Origin: Glycine soja
Taxonomy: Eukaryota; Streptophyta; Magnoliopsida; Fabales; Fabaceae
Direction of reading: 5' to 3'
Length of the DNA: 64,000 bases
Assembly (NCBI RefSeq): GCF_004193775.1
Contig: NC_041003.1
Span: 27,963,735-28,027,734 of the forward strand
Shown one piece after another: positions 37,602 to 48,645 of this stretch (position 1 is its first letter; every line of letters starts with the position of its first letter). The notes below the pieces were generated by a model, which was not told where the DNA came from, made no database searches, and saw only the letters and a list, made by a program, of their open reading frames with translations. The position numbers were made by a program, and so were the translations under genes.

Positions 37602-38712
37602 TGTTGGGTTTTTGTCTTCCACAATTCATATAAAATATTAAGTCAAAAGACATGTGTGTCTTAAGATGAATCATGACCCTTAATTATTTTGATTAAATAC
37701 AAATAAATACAAAGGTTAAAAGCTATGTCGTATGCATTATCAGACTATGCTTCATAATCCTGTGTCTGAGTTTTCATTTAATACTCTACGTCTGAGATAT
37801 TGTTCGAACTATCTCACAAGAATTCTCCTAGAATCTGTTGAATCCTATGAAGAATAAATGAAGTTTAAGTTCTAATAATTTTCAAACGACATTAAAAGAC
37901 GACCTTAGTGGTTTTTCTATTGTAGTGCTCAACATGAAAGCCAATCAAAGTGGTTTTTCAGTATGAAGAAGTTCGTGTATTTAATGAAATGCTCCAACGA
38001 CCATAAATATAAGATAAAAGCTTAAGAGAAGAATTATATCCATTTAGAGACAACGAATACTTGAAGATGAAGACCTATAAATATTAGAAGCTTTGAAGAC
38101 ATGGTTTACAAACCTAAGCGCTATCATTCAAATTCTTTTTGTAAAAAGCTCTTTGTTTATTCTTGTAAAATTTGAAAAACTCTCAAAACACCTTGAGAGA
38201 AAAGACTAAGTGATTAGATTTCATATCTGTCTGCAAGACAATTAAGAGTTAGTCAACGCGTCAATAAACCACAAATCTTTTGATTTATTTAGAGCCAACA
38301 ATGACTTGGTAAGACAAAATATATTGAGTTGTTTCACTTTTGGTGTAGAGCTTTAGTTTTAGAGCCAAAAGTGACAGTGATATAATACTTGTAACTTTGT
38401 GAAGTTAGTGAAACTTAGTGGTTTACCAAGAACTGGACATAGCCTCGGTGGTTGAGATGAACCAGTATAATTCTTTGTGTCTGTTTATTTCCTTTCTTTA
38501 CTTTCGTTTAAACTGACCTAGGTTTTGAATTTAATTTTGTTTTGAAAATGCATTTCCTTCTACAAAACCTATTTCTATCATATGAACGTGTTCTGCAAAA
38601 ATATGTTATCTATTTTACAAAGTTATATTTCAAACGATAACTTTGTTTTTCACGAAAAAAGCTTTAAAGTTTTTAAAATCACAATTCAATCCTCCTTCTT
38701 GTGATATTGGTC
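37602..38712 (+). mobile_element. Copia (SIRE/Maximus-like) LTR and leader segment, + orientation
   Basis: Begins TGTTGGG and ends in CCTCCTTCTTGTGATATTGG, which resembles the conserved TTCACCCCCCTCTTGTG...ATTGG leader junction just upstream of the primer-binding site in soybean-type copia elements. The phrase ACTGGACATAGCC...GATGAACCAGTATAA at 38430-38470 recurs at 42510-42556 in the same orientation and in antisense near 40350 and 43930. At about 38712 it abuts antisense integrase sequence instead of its own gag, so this is a rearranged end-to-end junction. Confidence 0.55.
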
Positions 38713-39640
38713 TTTACATGGAGTCTTGTTCAAGATAGGTAATATATAGATTCTATTTTGAATGTTATAAATAGTATTCACCGCTTTAGCCCATAAATGC
38801 TTAGTAATGAAGTTATCATTCAACAAATTTTTAACCATTTCTTGCAATGACTTGTTCTTTCTCTCCAGCACACTATTTTGTTGTGGTGTTCAAGGTGTAG
38901 AGAAGTTGTGGAGAATTTTGTTCTCCTCGTAGAATCTTTGAAAACTTTGGTTTTCAAACTCTTCATGATGGCTACTTTTGATTCAAGCAATGCATACCTT
39001 TTCCTTTCATTTTGAAAACATTCAAAAAAAGGTAGAAAAGACCTTGAAAGGCTCATTCTTGTGGGTTAGGAATATAACCTATGTCCATCTAGTATAATCG
39101 TCCACAACAATGAGTCCATATTGTTTACCACTTATTGAGATAATTCTGGTTAGACCAAACAAATCAAAATATGTAATAGGTTAAAAACTCAAGAGGTATG
39201 TAAGTGAAAACAATATTTTACTTTGAAAATAGGTTTTTACCTGTTTACTTTTCTCACAAGATTCACAAAGAAAATTAGACTGGAAAGAAAAATTTGGAAG
39301 ACCTCTCATGAGGTAATGATTTTTCAGCTTTGAGATTAATCTGAAGCTTGCATGTCCAAGTTTTTTATGTTCTGTCCAGTGAATTTATTTGACCAAGATT
39401 AAGGAATGTACATTTTGATTTGTCAGTTTTCCCATCTTAATCTTATAAAGATTATTCTGCCTCTTAGTAGTAAACAACAAGGACCCATCCCTGTTCTTGA
39501 TTATACACTCATCTTTGTTGAAGGAGATATATATCATGTCCATTGTCACACAATTAACTTATGTTCAATAGATTGTGCCTTGAACAAATTTGGACAAGCT
39601 TTTCTTTAAACTTTTAAGGTTTTTAGTTGTTCATCAAGAC
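38713..39640 (-). pseudogene. Copia pol fragment: GAG-pre-integrase and integrase, antisense
   Basis: The - strand encodes, with several stops and frameshifts, the end of the protease-distal region (NNLYKI, about 39450), the GAG-pre-integrase zinc region (HKKLGHASFRLI, about 39335-39375), the first integrase catalytic Asp in VVDDYTR (about 39085-39115), and the third-residue region TPQQNSVLERKNKSLQEM ending AEAVNT-like KAVNTIYNIQNRI (about 38740-38890). The order is that of Ty1/copia pol, where integrase precedes reverse transcriptase. Reverse transcriptase and RNase H are absent because the fragment is cut at 38712. It would have cut and joined element cDNA into the genome; it is inactive now. 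Confidence 0.8.
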
Positions 39641-39699
39641 TCTTTCAAGGTTTTTAGTTCCTTGAACAAATTTGGACAAGCTTTTCTTTAAACTTTTAA
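39578..39699. repeat. 82-bp-period direct duplication inside the copia fragment
   Basis: The 40-bp stretch opening CCTTGAACAAATTTGGACAA at 39578 recurs exactly at 39660, giving a partial tandem duplication within the antisense pol/gag junction. Confidence 0.8.
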
Positions 39700-40093
39700 T
39701 CTCCCTTTGAAGTTTTAAGTTTTAACACTTCATCTAGGGTTTCATCCATGTGATATTTTTTGACTAATTGTTTTTAAAAAAGTACTCATTTTCCAAAGAA
39801 AGTGTGCTTCTTTTTCTTTAAAACATCATATTATTTTGTTATTTTTGAAAAAAAAATTCATTAAATCTTTGTAGTCTTTGCACAATAAGGAAGAGTTAGA
39901 AAGAAGTTCATTATAAGCTTCTTGCAAAGCATGTAAATCATTAAAGCCTACATCCTTTTCTTCTTGCTCATTTTGTAAGCTCTCTAAACTTGTGTTTGCC
40001 ATGACATAGATGTTGCTTCCTCATCTCTTTCTTCTTTGGATGATAAAAAAATATAGATTTTCCCATGTTGTCATTGAAAAAGATGATGAAACT
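39641..40093 (-). pseudogene. Copia gag C-terminal spacer region, antisense
   Basis: The - strand text is lysine-, leucine-, glutamate- and asparagine-rich with heptad-like spacing (e.g. DLHALQEAYNELL near 39890-39940), matching the coiled-coil spacer found after the zinc knuckle in SIRE-like copia polyproteins. Stops interrupt it. It continues into the pol fragment on its downstream side and is cut at 40094 by an inserted block, after which gag resumes at 42910. Confidence 0.55.
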
Positions 40094-42909
40094 CACAAAC
40101 CAAGAAGGGGGAGGGGGTGAATTGGTTTCTAACTTTAATCAACCTTAAAAAACCAAAGTAAAAAAAAAATCTTTTTCAAGGATCGTATCACAAACTTTTG
40201 GTAAACTAATATATAATCAATCACCCTTAATACAATAGTCTTTTGTTAAAGTTCTTTCACAAAAAAAATATTTTCTTTAACCTTCAGTAAATTGATAGAG
40301 ACTATAATGAGAAAAAAAGATAAGATCAAGAAAAGATGTACACCAATTTTTATATTGGTTCACTCTCTATCTCTAGAGAAACTAATCTAGTTATCTAATA
40401 TAATCCAAATTAGATTTTCACTATGCATATAGAATTCTTAAAAGCTATCACAATCAATCTCAGTTCCTACCCCATAAAAAGAGACTAAGGTATCCAACCC
40501 TAGGGTTCTTTGTGAATAAGAGCTTAAGAGAAATCTATACTTAGCCCAAACTAGAAAAACCTATTCTAGCATGCCTTCAAAAATTCATGCATATACAAAC
40601 AACATGTAAAACACATGAAAAACTAAGTCAAGGAGAGACACAACCTGATCAATCACATGCAAGATACTTTGCTTGAGTGAATGGGTGTTTTCTTGAACTC
40701 AAGAGAAATTCACAACTCACTTTTTACCATGAGAGCTTCAGAAAAACTAAGTTTAGAAGTTGTGAGTCACACACTTATTCTATGAACTTTTTCTTCTCTC
40801 ATTCTGCTTCTATTGGTTATTGTTAAAAGTGAAAACACAAGGTGATTATTTATAGAAAAAATAGTTATAAGCGCATGTAATCAATTAAATAGTCAATGTA
40901 ATCGATTATTTCGAAGAAGTAATCGATTATATTATAATTTCAATCAATTAAATTGTTCTTCCTAACATCTGGAAAACTTTCAAGAATAATGTAATCAATT
41001 AAATTCTTGATGTAATCGATTAAAATGTTCTTGATCACTTCTGGGAACACTTTTAAGAGTGAAGTAATCAATTATGATCACCTAGCAATCGATTAAAGTA
41101 GAGACTCATGAAAAACCAGAGATGTCTCAACTGAACTATGTAATCGATTACGATTAATTGATAATCAATTAAACCGAAACGAGTAAGCAAACAAACATAT
41201 GATGTGAGAAGGAAAAAGATCATATCATTTCATTCAAAAAAATATTACAACTAATCATTACAAGGTACCCAAAATGATGCTCAGAAAGGTTCAAATAACT
41301 ATTGTCAGAGTTAAGAACTCAAAAGATCTTTTGAATCCCATTAGAATGATGAATTTTTCTTCCCTTAGAGTACTTGGTTCTTGGCAAGATACTAAATAAT
41401 AAGGCCTTACGTATAATATTTATCAAAGGCTACATAAAGAGCATCATGGTTAAGAATGAAGCTATATAGAGTCTGCATCAAAATGATGAAAATTCTAACT
41501 TTGAGTTTCTAAACTTTAGAATGATTCAAGAAGACTCGGAATGCCACACTTGAACAAAATCAGAAGACTAAAGTCTAATAGTTCTTCAACTTCCATATGT
41601 GACCAATCACTATAAGCACATTCGAAAGGAAGAACAAAATGCATAAGAAGATACAATATTGTTGAATGAAGAAGTTGTCCATGAGAAATACTGATTAGAA
41701 GTATCAGAATGAAAGACTGAAGAATACTACTCAGTCTAACCTTGGACAAAATACTAACACACCAACAACTGAACTTTCACTAGATCTTTCTGGAGTAATC
41801 AACTTTAGAATACTGAGTTGTGAAGAAGTGTTAAGAATGATGAAGTTGCACTACATCAAAATGAGATATCAATCTAAACTTCATCAAGGAAATTCATCTA
41901 AGTGTGGAATCATTCTCAGTAAACATCAGAATGGCTATTCTAATGGTTCTTCATAATGTCCATTAGAACGATTCCTCAGAGTGAGGACCTCAGAATGGAA
42001 CCTCAAAATGGTTTTGAGTGTTGTCACATTTGACAATTGGATACACTAGAAGCTTGTCAGCTATGTGGAGCCCACTCCAATGGTCTTCTAGATGACTTTA
42101 TAAGGCATTTGTGAAGGCTATGAAGCACAAGTTGAAGCATTCCAAATTGGTAATTCTTTGTGCTAGATCTCTTAGTGAGAAACCTATGTTTTAGCTTCAA
42201 CCCTCTCTGTGAGAATGACCCACTTCTTATTGTGTTTTCGAAGCTTGTAATTATCTTAGATAGAAGTGAGAGATTTATTTCCTGAATGGAATCCCACTGG
42301 CGAGGAGAAAATCTATCATATATGCAATTGAATCACAAACCCTTTTTTTTTGTAAAGTCCAGAAGTGGTTGGCAGTGAGAAAATCTAGTGGTGTAGGTGG
42401 TCTAGCAGAGGCTAGGTTGAAGTCCAGTAGGGAACTAGTAAGTTGTTGAAATCCAATGATTTTTTGGTCTAGTTGTGAACTTGTTTTGTTAGTGAAATCT
42501 CATCTTTAAGGGCGAGGACTAGATGTAGCCCAAGGTTGGGATGAATCAGTATAAAAATCTTCTATGCACTCTTTCTTTTTTCCATTTATTTACTTTGTTT
42601 TGAACAAATCTAAAAACCATTTTTGACTGAATCACTAAATCTGCTTTTTTATCAAACTTAACTACATAACCAAACATTCATTTACCAAAAGGTTTTATTA
42701 AGAACTATCTTTGAAACAAAATTCTTAAACTGTAAAAGAATTATTTTTTCTAAACAATTGCATTTTCATTTTGAGCAACTTGAATTTGCATTATGAGTTC
42801 AAAACATTTTTTCACTTTGGACTCACTTGTTTCGAACTGTCATCAGAAACCTTTTGTTTTCAAATAAATATAAAAAAGTTTTCAAAACCCCAATTCTCCT
42901 CATCTTGTG
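40094..42909. mobile_element. 2.8-kb insert with inverted ends, splitting the copia gag
   Basis: The left end reads CACAAACCAAGAAGGGGGAG and GGTGAATTGG. The right end read in reverse is CACAAGATGAGGAGAATTGG, so the block has imperfect inverted termini. Its left half (to about 41240) resembles an antisense copia LTR/leader and its right half a + strand copia LTR. The marker phrases are TATATTGGTTCAC at about 40360 and GATGAATCAGTATAA at about 42545, approximate reverse complements of each other. Between 40877 and 41173 about ten copies of TAATC(G/A)ATTA occur. No coding domain or clear TSD was found. It may be two LTR copies joined head to head or a composite fold-back element. Confidence 0.5.
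40877..41173. repeat. Cluster of near-palindromic TAATCGATTA motifs
   Basis: About ten occurrences of (G)TAATCGATTA or TAATCAATTA, irregularly spaced by roughly 15-50 bp, in the left half of the 2.8-kb insert. A related GAATCGATTC series occurs at 54247-54370. Confidence 0.75.
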
Positions 42910-43751
42910 GTATTTCTGTCACTTCAATCTCATCTTCTCCATAGCTTTTTTCTTTAAACTATTCATCGAATGATTCCTCCACCTCGAAGGCTTTGGACGA
43001 TGAAGCTTTCTTTGGCTTCTAGACACTGAGAGTCTAAGACTTTCCCTTCCTTGAGTTTTCATCTTATTGAAGCTCTATCTCATAGGCCTTCAAGATGCTA
43101 ATAAGCCTTTCTAGAGATAATCTTGCAAGATCCTTGGACACTTTCAACGTTGTTACATGTGGTCTCCACTGTCTAGGAAAACTTCTCCATATTTTGCCAA
43201 TATGACCATAATTATCACAATTTCATATCCTACAAATTTGCGTTCATTTAATATGGTTTGAAATCTACCATACATAACTTGTATTCTTTCAATTTCTCCC
43301 ATATTAAATAACTAATATTGACATGCAATTAAATTTAACTTATTTCTTTCTACTTCTTTGAAACCCTCATAGGTTAGAGCAAAAGTGTCCTACATTTGTT
43401 TAACACTCTTAGCGCTATGCATTTTTGTATATTTTTCTTCAAGTAGAGCACATATAATGGCATTTCCAGCTTTAGAGTTTAAGAGATATGTTTTCTTGTC
43501 CTCATCACTCCACCTACTGTGAGGTATTTCTTTTAAGTTCTCGTCCAAAGGTATGCAGTTACCATTTTCAACCACGTCTTCCCACATTTCAATATGACAT
43601 GATTTAGAGAGGGCAATCATCCATTGCTTCTAGTAGTCATATATTTGACTTCTTTTATGAGAGGTTGTCTATTAATCGCTTATCCTTCATTTTCCATCTG
43701 CGTCATCATATTTTTACCCCTACATTGTTAAATGATCAGCCCTAAGAGGTT
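42910..43751 (-). pseudogene. Copia gag fragment (UBN2-type), antisense
   Basis: The - strand frame 43390-43620 reads CHIEMWEDVVENGNCIP, then WSDEDKKTYLLNSKAGNAIICALLEEKYTKM, the core pattern of the UBN2/gag-polypeptide family of Ty1/copia elements (W..V..G ... LN.KA.. L..AL). Downstream (43060-43180) the text continues with LARLSLERLISILKAYEIE in a broken frame, also typical of this gag. The N-terminal part and the zinc knuckle are degraded or lost; stops are present. Gag would form the particle shell. This copy is a relic and is the 5' part of the same antisense element whose pol lies at 38713-39640. Confidence 0.75.
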
Positions 43752-43766
43752 GAGCTTTGATACCAA
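43752..43766 (-). other. Primer-binding-site-like sequence of the antisense copia element
   Basis: The - strand reads TTGGTATCAAAGCTC, close to the initiator tRNA-Met site TGGTATCAGAGC. It lies just upstream of gag and next to the presumed 5' LTR, the expected position. Confidence 0.65.
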
Positions 43767-44400
43767 TTGAAATAACAACAAACACATTAGAAATGAGGTT
43801 GAATAGTGAACATGTGCATTTTCTCAAACTTTTCGCAAAATGTTTTCAAAATATAAAAGCTTTCACCCAAAGAAAATGCGAAGGAACAACAAGAGCAGAA
43901 AGAACACATGTTTTTTTTATATTGGTTCACTGAAACCAAGCTACGTCTAGTTCTTCTTCAACATAGAGGGTTCTTCTAAGAAACTTAGTTATAAGCAAGA
44001 AGTCTCAATGTCACTTCTACCTACAACAACCAACAATCTTAACCCAAGATTATTATCCCAAGTATTCTTTCTCACTAATTAAGTCTCTCCAAGCTTTCAC
44101 AAATAGAATTTTTTAATAGATTACAATGTAATCAACTCACAAAGTGATGATATGAAAATGTAGCTCGAGTACAAGTAACTTTGCTGAGAAAAATGTGAAA
44201 TGTTTAAGTGTTTAAGACTTTTGTCCAGAGAAAATCTTTAGAGCAAAATATTGTATTTCTGCTCATTCCTTCTTCAGTCTTCTCCCTTAGTACTATGTCT
44301 CGATATTTGTTTTGATTTTGATTAGAGGTTGTACTTATACTTATAATTTCCCACTTTTCAAAAAATGTTGAAGTTCAAAATATTATAGCACAATTGAAAA
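43767..44400 (-). mobile_element. 5' LTR/leader segment of the antisense copia element
   Basis: Lies directly beyond the primer-binding site on the - strand. It contains TATATTGGTTCACTG at about 43918-43935, a phrase shared with the LTR-like segment near 40350 and, inverted, with those at 38456 and 42545. The outer end was not identified; 44400 is a guess. Confidence 0.45.
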
Positions 44401-44639
44401 CACCAAGAATTTTAGTCTAAGGTTTATGCGATGAAGAATGCTAAAGCATATAAAGGAGCACTTATGTTTAACACAAGGTAAAGTGACCATTTCATGTGAC
44501 AATTGGTATTTTGTTACCTTGTTATCATGTGATACCTCTAAATTTTTTCTAGAGTTTTAAATCAAAAATGACTTAATTTACAAAGATTAAAAACATGTTT
44601 GTTCATTATTAATTTTGTTTATTATATGTTAAAATATCT

Positions 44640-45015
44640 TCCATGTAGACAAGTTTAGTTCTACCCCTCTGAGTACAAATGTGTTGTTTGCATCTTGCAT
44701 ATATTAGGGATGTGGTACGCTGCCTATTGTAGTCATCACATTCTAAAAATTTTAGAGTATACATACATGATAGTACTAGACCCGTCTAGAACCCTCCTAA
44801 GAGTCATGTTGTGCTCGATCAATATAGTCGATCAATGTTATGTGTGTCTATGGTCTACTCTATAAAGATGAATGGGATATTGTAGATTATTCATTGAGTG
44901 GAGATCAGTCCTTGAGGGGTATAATTGGTTGAATGGTTCATAGCCCACCATGTATTGAACCCCTAGCATAAACTATGGTGAATCTATGTGTTAAGTTGTA
45001 GGGGAAATTGCCCCC
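44640..45015. mobile_element. LTR-like repeat fragment
   Basis: A less AT-rich block with a phrase (GAGATCAGTCCTTGAGGGG ... GTTGTAGGGGAAATTGCCCCC) resembling soybean gypsy LTR text from memory. No ends, TSD or coding domain were recognised. Confidence 0.3.
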
Positions 45016-45173
45016 ACAATAATTTTTTTCTTATTTGTAAATGTATAATAAGTCTTTTTTCCCCCATAAAAAAATAGGTATTACCTCCATGAGATTATTT
45101 TAAATGAATGTAAAATAGAAGAAAAAATAAATAAATTGATACTAATTTTACTACTTTATTCTTTTAATTTTTC

Positions 45174-45562
45174 GGTTTAATTTCTATTTTTGTATTCTAA
45201 TTTATTTTTTAGATTCAATTTAGTCTTCTTATTTTTAAAAAGTTCAATTTGGTCTCTCGAATTTATTTGGTAGGATCATTTTTTTTAAAATGTTCAATTA
45301 GGTCTTTTATTTTTAAAATAGGTTTAATTTGGTCTTATTTTTCATTTGTCATCTCTGAATATTTTGAAAAAGAGACCAAATTTGATTTTAAATGGGACCA
45401 AACTGAAGTCATTTTAAAAAGCGAAAGACCTAATATTTTTTTTAAAAGGGACTAAATTAAACTTAATAAATAAATTAAGGTATCAAATTGAACTTTTTTA
45501 AAAATAAAAGAAGCAAATTAAACTAAAAAAAATAAATTAGAGGACAACAATAATAATTAAAC
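45174..45562. mobile_element. Fold-back element with long inverted arms
   Basis: The two halves form an imperfect inverted repeat of about 170 bp per arm. The left arm runs GGTTTAATTTC, AGTTCAATTTGGTCTC, TTTAATTTGGTC; the right arm has the reverse complements GGGACTAAATTAAAC, CAAATTGAACTTTTTT and AGTTTAATT-type text. The short open frame 45249-45455 runs through the fold-back centre and is not a gene. Confidence 0.65.
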
Positions 45563-45778
45563 ATAATTTCTTACTGTCACTAAGGAAAATTTCTAGATTC
45601 GTCATTGGGCATAAATGCTTAATTGCTTTTGAGAGAGTTGACCCTTGTGGACATTCTCGGTCTGACGGTCAAGGTAGATTAATGAACCATATAATTAAGA
45701 CTAATTAGATGCTAAAATTAGGAACATATTTTCTATTTGTCAATATGATGTATTAATATAGTGCTCTATGTACTAGCT

Positions 45779-46412
45779 AGAGGTATTCAGAACTAAATCA
45801 AACTAAAAGTTGAAAATTGATCCAAAAAACCAAAAACTACAGAAATTTGATGGTCATTAGTTTGGTTTAGTTTGTAGTTTGATACATGAAAACCAAATCA
45901 AACCGAATCGAATCGATCCCATTAATATATTGTAAGCTCATATGATACCAACTAAGTGAAATGATAAGAACTCTTTTTTCTTTAATTTCAGTCATTGAAA
46001 CTTGGAAGCAAGTATTATATATTGATTTTACTTTTAAGTTAAATGGTTATTATTAAAGTTCAATGGTTATTATTTAAGTATTATTCAACTTGAAAATAAT
46101 TATTTTCTTACTTTAAATTTAATTGTTGAAACTTTTGTTGTCCATTTATACCATTGATTGTTGAACAAGTTATTATTCAAATTTTATCTAATTAGTAACA
46201 AACTTTTTTTTTTATCATTTTTAATACTTATTAGTAGAATTTTCAAACCATAAAAACTGAATCGAACCAAACCAAACAAAATCACAAAAGATTAGTTTGG
46301 TTTGGTTCGAATTTCATAAATAATTTAAACTGAACCAAATTGTATCACACTTAATATTTTTATTTGATTCAGATTAATTTTAATTTGAAACCGCACCGTG
46401 AATCTCCTTCTA
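45779..46412. mobile_element. Possible hAT-like non-autonomous element
   Basis: The left end TAGAGGTATTCAG and right end region GTGAATCTCC are roughly inverted copies of the TAGGGGTGTTCA type of hAT terminus. Internally, repeats of AACCAAATCAAACCGAAT on the left face TTTGGTTTGGTTCGAATT on the right. An 8-bp TSD was not found. Confidence 0.35.
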
Positions 46413-46480
46413 CTTAGTATGTACATCGCATGAAGTCTTATTGTATATGTTCTTCACCGTGAATTGGAGTATTCTTTATT

Positions 46481-46891
46481 GGTTTAATTAAGTTTTTCAT
46501 ACCTAAAAAATAAATTGTTTTCAGATAACTACTTAACATTCATTTTTTCAACTAAGTATTGGAAAAAAATTATGTTTTAATTTACTACTTGCCGTTAGTC
46601 CCCTTCTGTTAAGTGATGATGTGACAGACAAAGTGTTATGTCATCATCTCTTATCATTGACACCTCATTGTCACATCATCACCTTCAATGATGTGACAAT
46701 AATGTGTCAGTAATTAGACCTGATGACGTGACACTCTATCTGTTACGTCATCACTTAATGGAAGGAGACTAACGACATGTAGTAACATGAAACAATTTTT
46801 TTTTCCAGGTAATTGTTTAACAAAAAAATGAATTCTTAGGTAGTAATCTAAAAACGACCTATTTTTCATATATAAAAAATGTATTTAAGCC
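46481..46891. mobile_element. Fold-back MITE, copy 1
   Basis: Ends GGTTTAATTAAGTTTTTCAT on the left and (reverse) GGCTTAAATACATTTTTTAT on the right. The inner halves are also inverted: CATCACTTAATGGAAGGAGACTAACG on the right mirrors CGTTAGTCCCCTTCTGTTAAGTGATG-type text on the left. GATGTGACA and TGTCACATCATC alternate in the centre. No coding capacity. A 9-bp TSD was not found. Confidence 0.7.
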
Positions 46892-47548
46892 AATCTGAAA
46901 AACAACTATTTAGTTAATAAATGATAAGGAGGAGTTTTATCAAAATAAATAATTTGGTTTCAGATAAAATAATAAATGATAAATTTTATTACTTTATTAA
47001 AATAAAAATAAAAATGGTAAACATAAATTTAAGTTATATTTAAAAAGAAAATATTATAAGTCAATAAGAAAAAATCGTTTCTCAAACACTTTTATTTGAT
47101 GAAATGAATTTGTAAACTTGTCAAAAAACTAAAAATTAATTAAAATAACTTGATGAACATATATGTAATTTACTTTTATATAGACTTAAGAAACTTTATC
47201 CTATTTATTTTCTAAAGATAATTCATCATTCAAAATAAGAAATAAATTAAATTAATAAGGTTTTTTATTGGTAGGAATAAAAAAATACTATTTGAAATTT
47301 ACAATAACTCACCTATTAATTTATCGTGTTTAACCAACTGAACTATATTAATAAGCTAGTATTTAAGGTAAAATTAAAGAGTTAAGATGAACACATTTAA
47401 TATTTAAACAAAACTAAAAGAAAATCGAACAAGATCAAATGCTCAAATGTATATTTTGGGTCTAGAGAATAATGAAGGAAGAGTGAGAAAAGATATAACA
47501 TGTTGCATGCGTATATTAATCATAGAACATAAAACATCAATTATATAT

Positions 47549-47923
47549 GGTTTAAATATGTTTTTCATATCTAAAAAATAAGTTATATTTAAATTACTAC
47601 CAAAAATTCTTTTTTTTGTCAAATAACTACATAAATTTTTTTTATTTCAATTTACTACATGTCGTTAATTCCCTTTCATTAAGTGGTAACGTGACCGGCG
47701 GAATGTCACATTATCATACCTTATCACTAATATTTCATTGTCATATCATTGCGTTTAATGATGTGATACTTTGTTTATCACGTTATCACTTAATAAAATG
47801 AGATTAATAACAAGTAGTAAATTGAAACATAAAATTTTTGAAGTACTTAGTTTAAAAAATAAATATTAAATAGTAATACGAAAATAATCTATTTTCTAGA
47901 TAAAAAAAAACATATTTAAATCC
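47549..47923. mobile_element. Fold-back MITE, copy 2
   Basis: Ends GGTTTAAATATGTTTTTCAT and (reverse) GGATTTAAATATGTTTTTT. The centre carries TTAAGTGGTAACGTGACC and TATCACGTTATCACTTAA, the same design as the element at 46481, about 0.65 kb away, with many differences. The frame 47616-47801 lies within it and is not a gene. Confidence 0.7.
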
Positions 47924-48596
47924 TCTTTATTTATATCCCTCAATAAAATATTTATGTTTACAGGTATAAAAAACCATTTATGTTCCACATTGGATCCACT
48001 CTCTCTAACTTTGTAGTACGTATGAGATAGAAATATAGCCATAAGGTAAGGTAGAGAGACTAGAGATTGATCAAGAATTACCATCCAGTAGTACTCGTGC
48101 ACTACTAGCTAATACTTGGTTTCTCTCTGCACACGTCAATTCCTCCTAACGGATTCTCTTATTTAACGTACGTGTATTCATCAGACACCACCGAGTAACG
48201 TAGTTCATGAATTCTAACTTTAGAATGACTAAGAAATGACCCAAGTTATTTGGTAAAGTCCCCCTCTCTCTCTCTTTTTGTCGCTCTCTTTCTAGGACCA
48301 TGTATGGTACTACTAGTTGGTGTCGGCCCTTTATTTCTTTGTTGGCTGTTTTTATATCTATTGCAAGATTCTGCAGAGTGAGAGTAGTGGTCCTCGACCA
48401 TCAAATTGAATTATCAGACGACACGAATGGTTGAGTGAGAGCATGTAATCTCCCTCGGTAACTAAGTACACATACTCTTCCATTCAAGCCTTTTTTTCCC
48501 TCTCTTTCTTAATAATTAGCTTCTACCCATAATGTCCTTTGTATTTGTTTTTTTTTAGTTTTCTTTCATCCCCTCTCTCTATTCACACACAACAAT

Positions 48597-48645
<49 letters not shown>

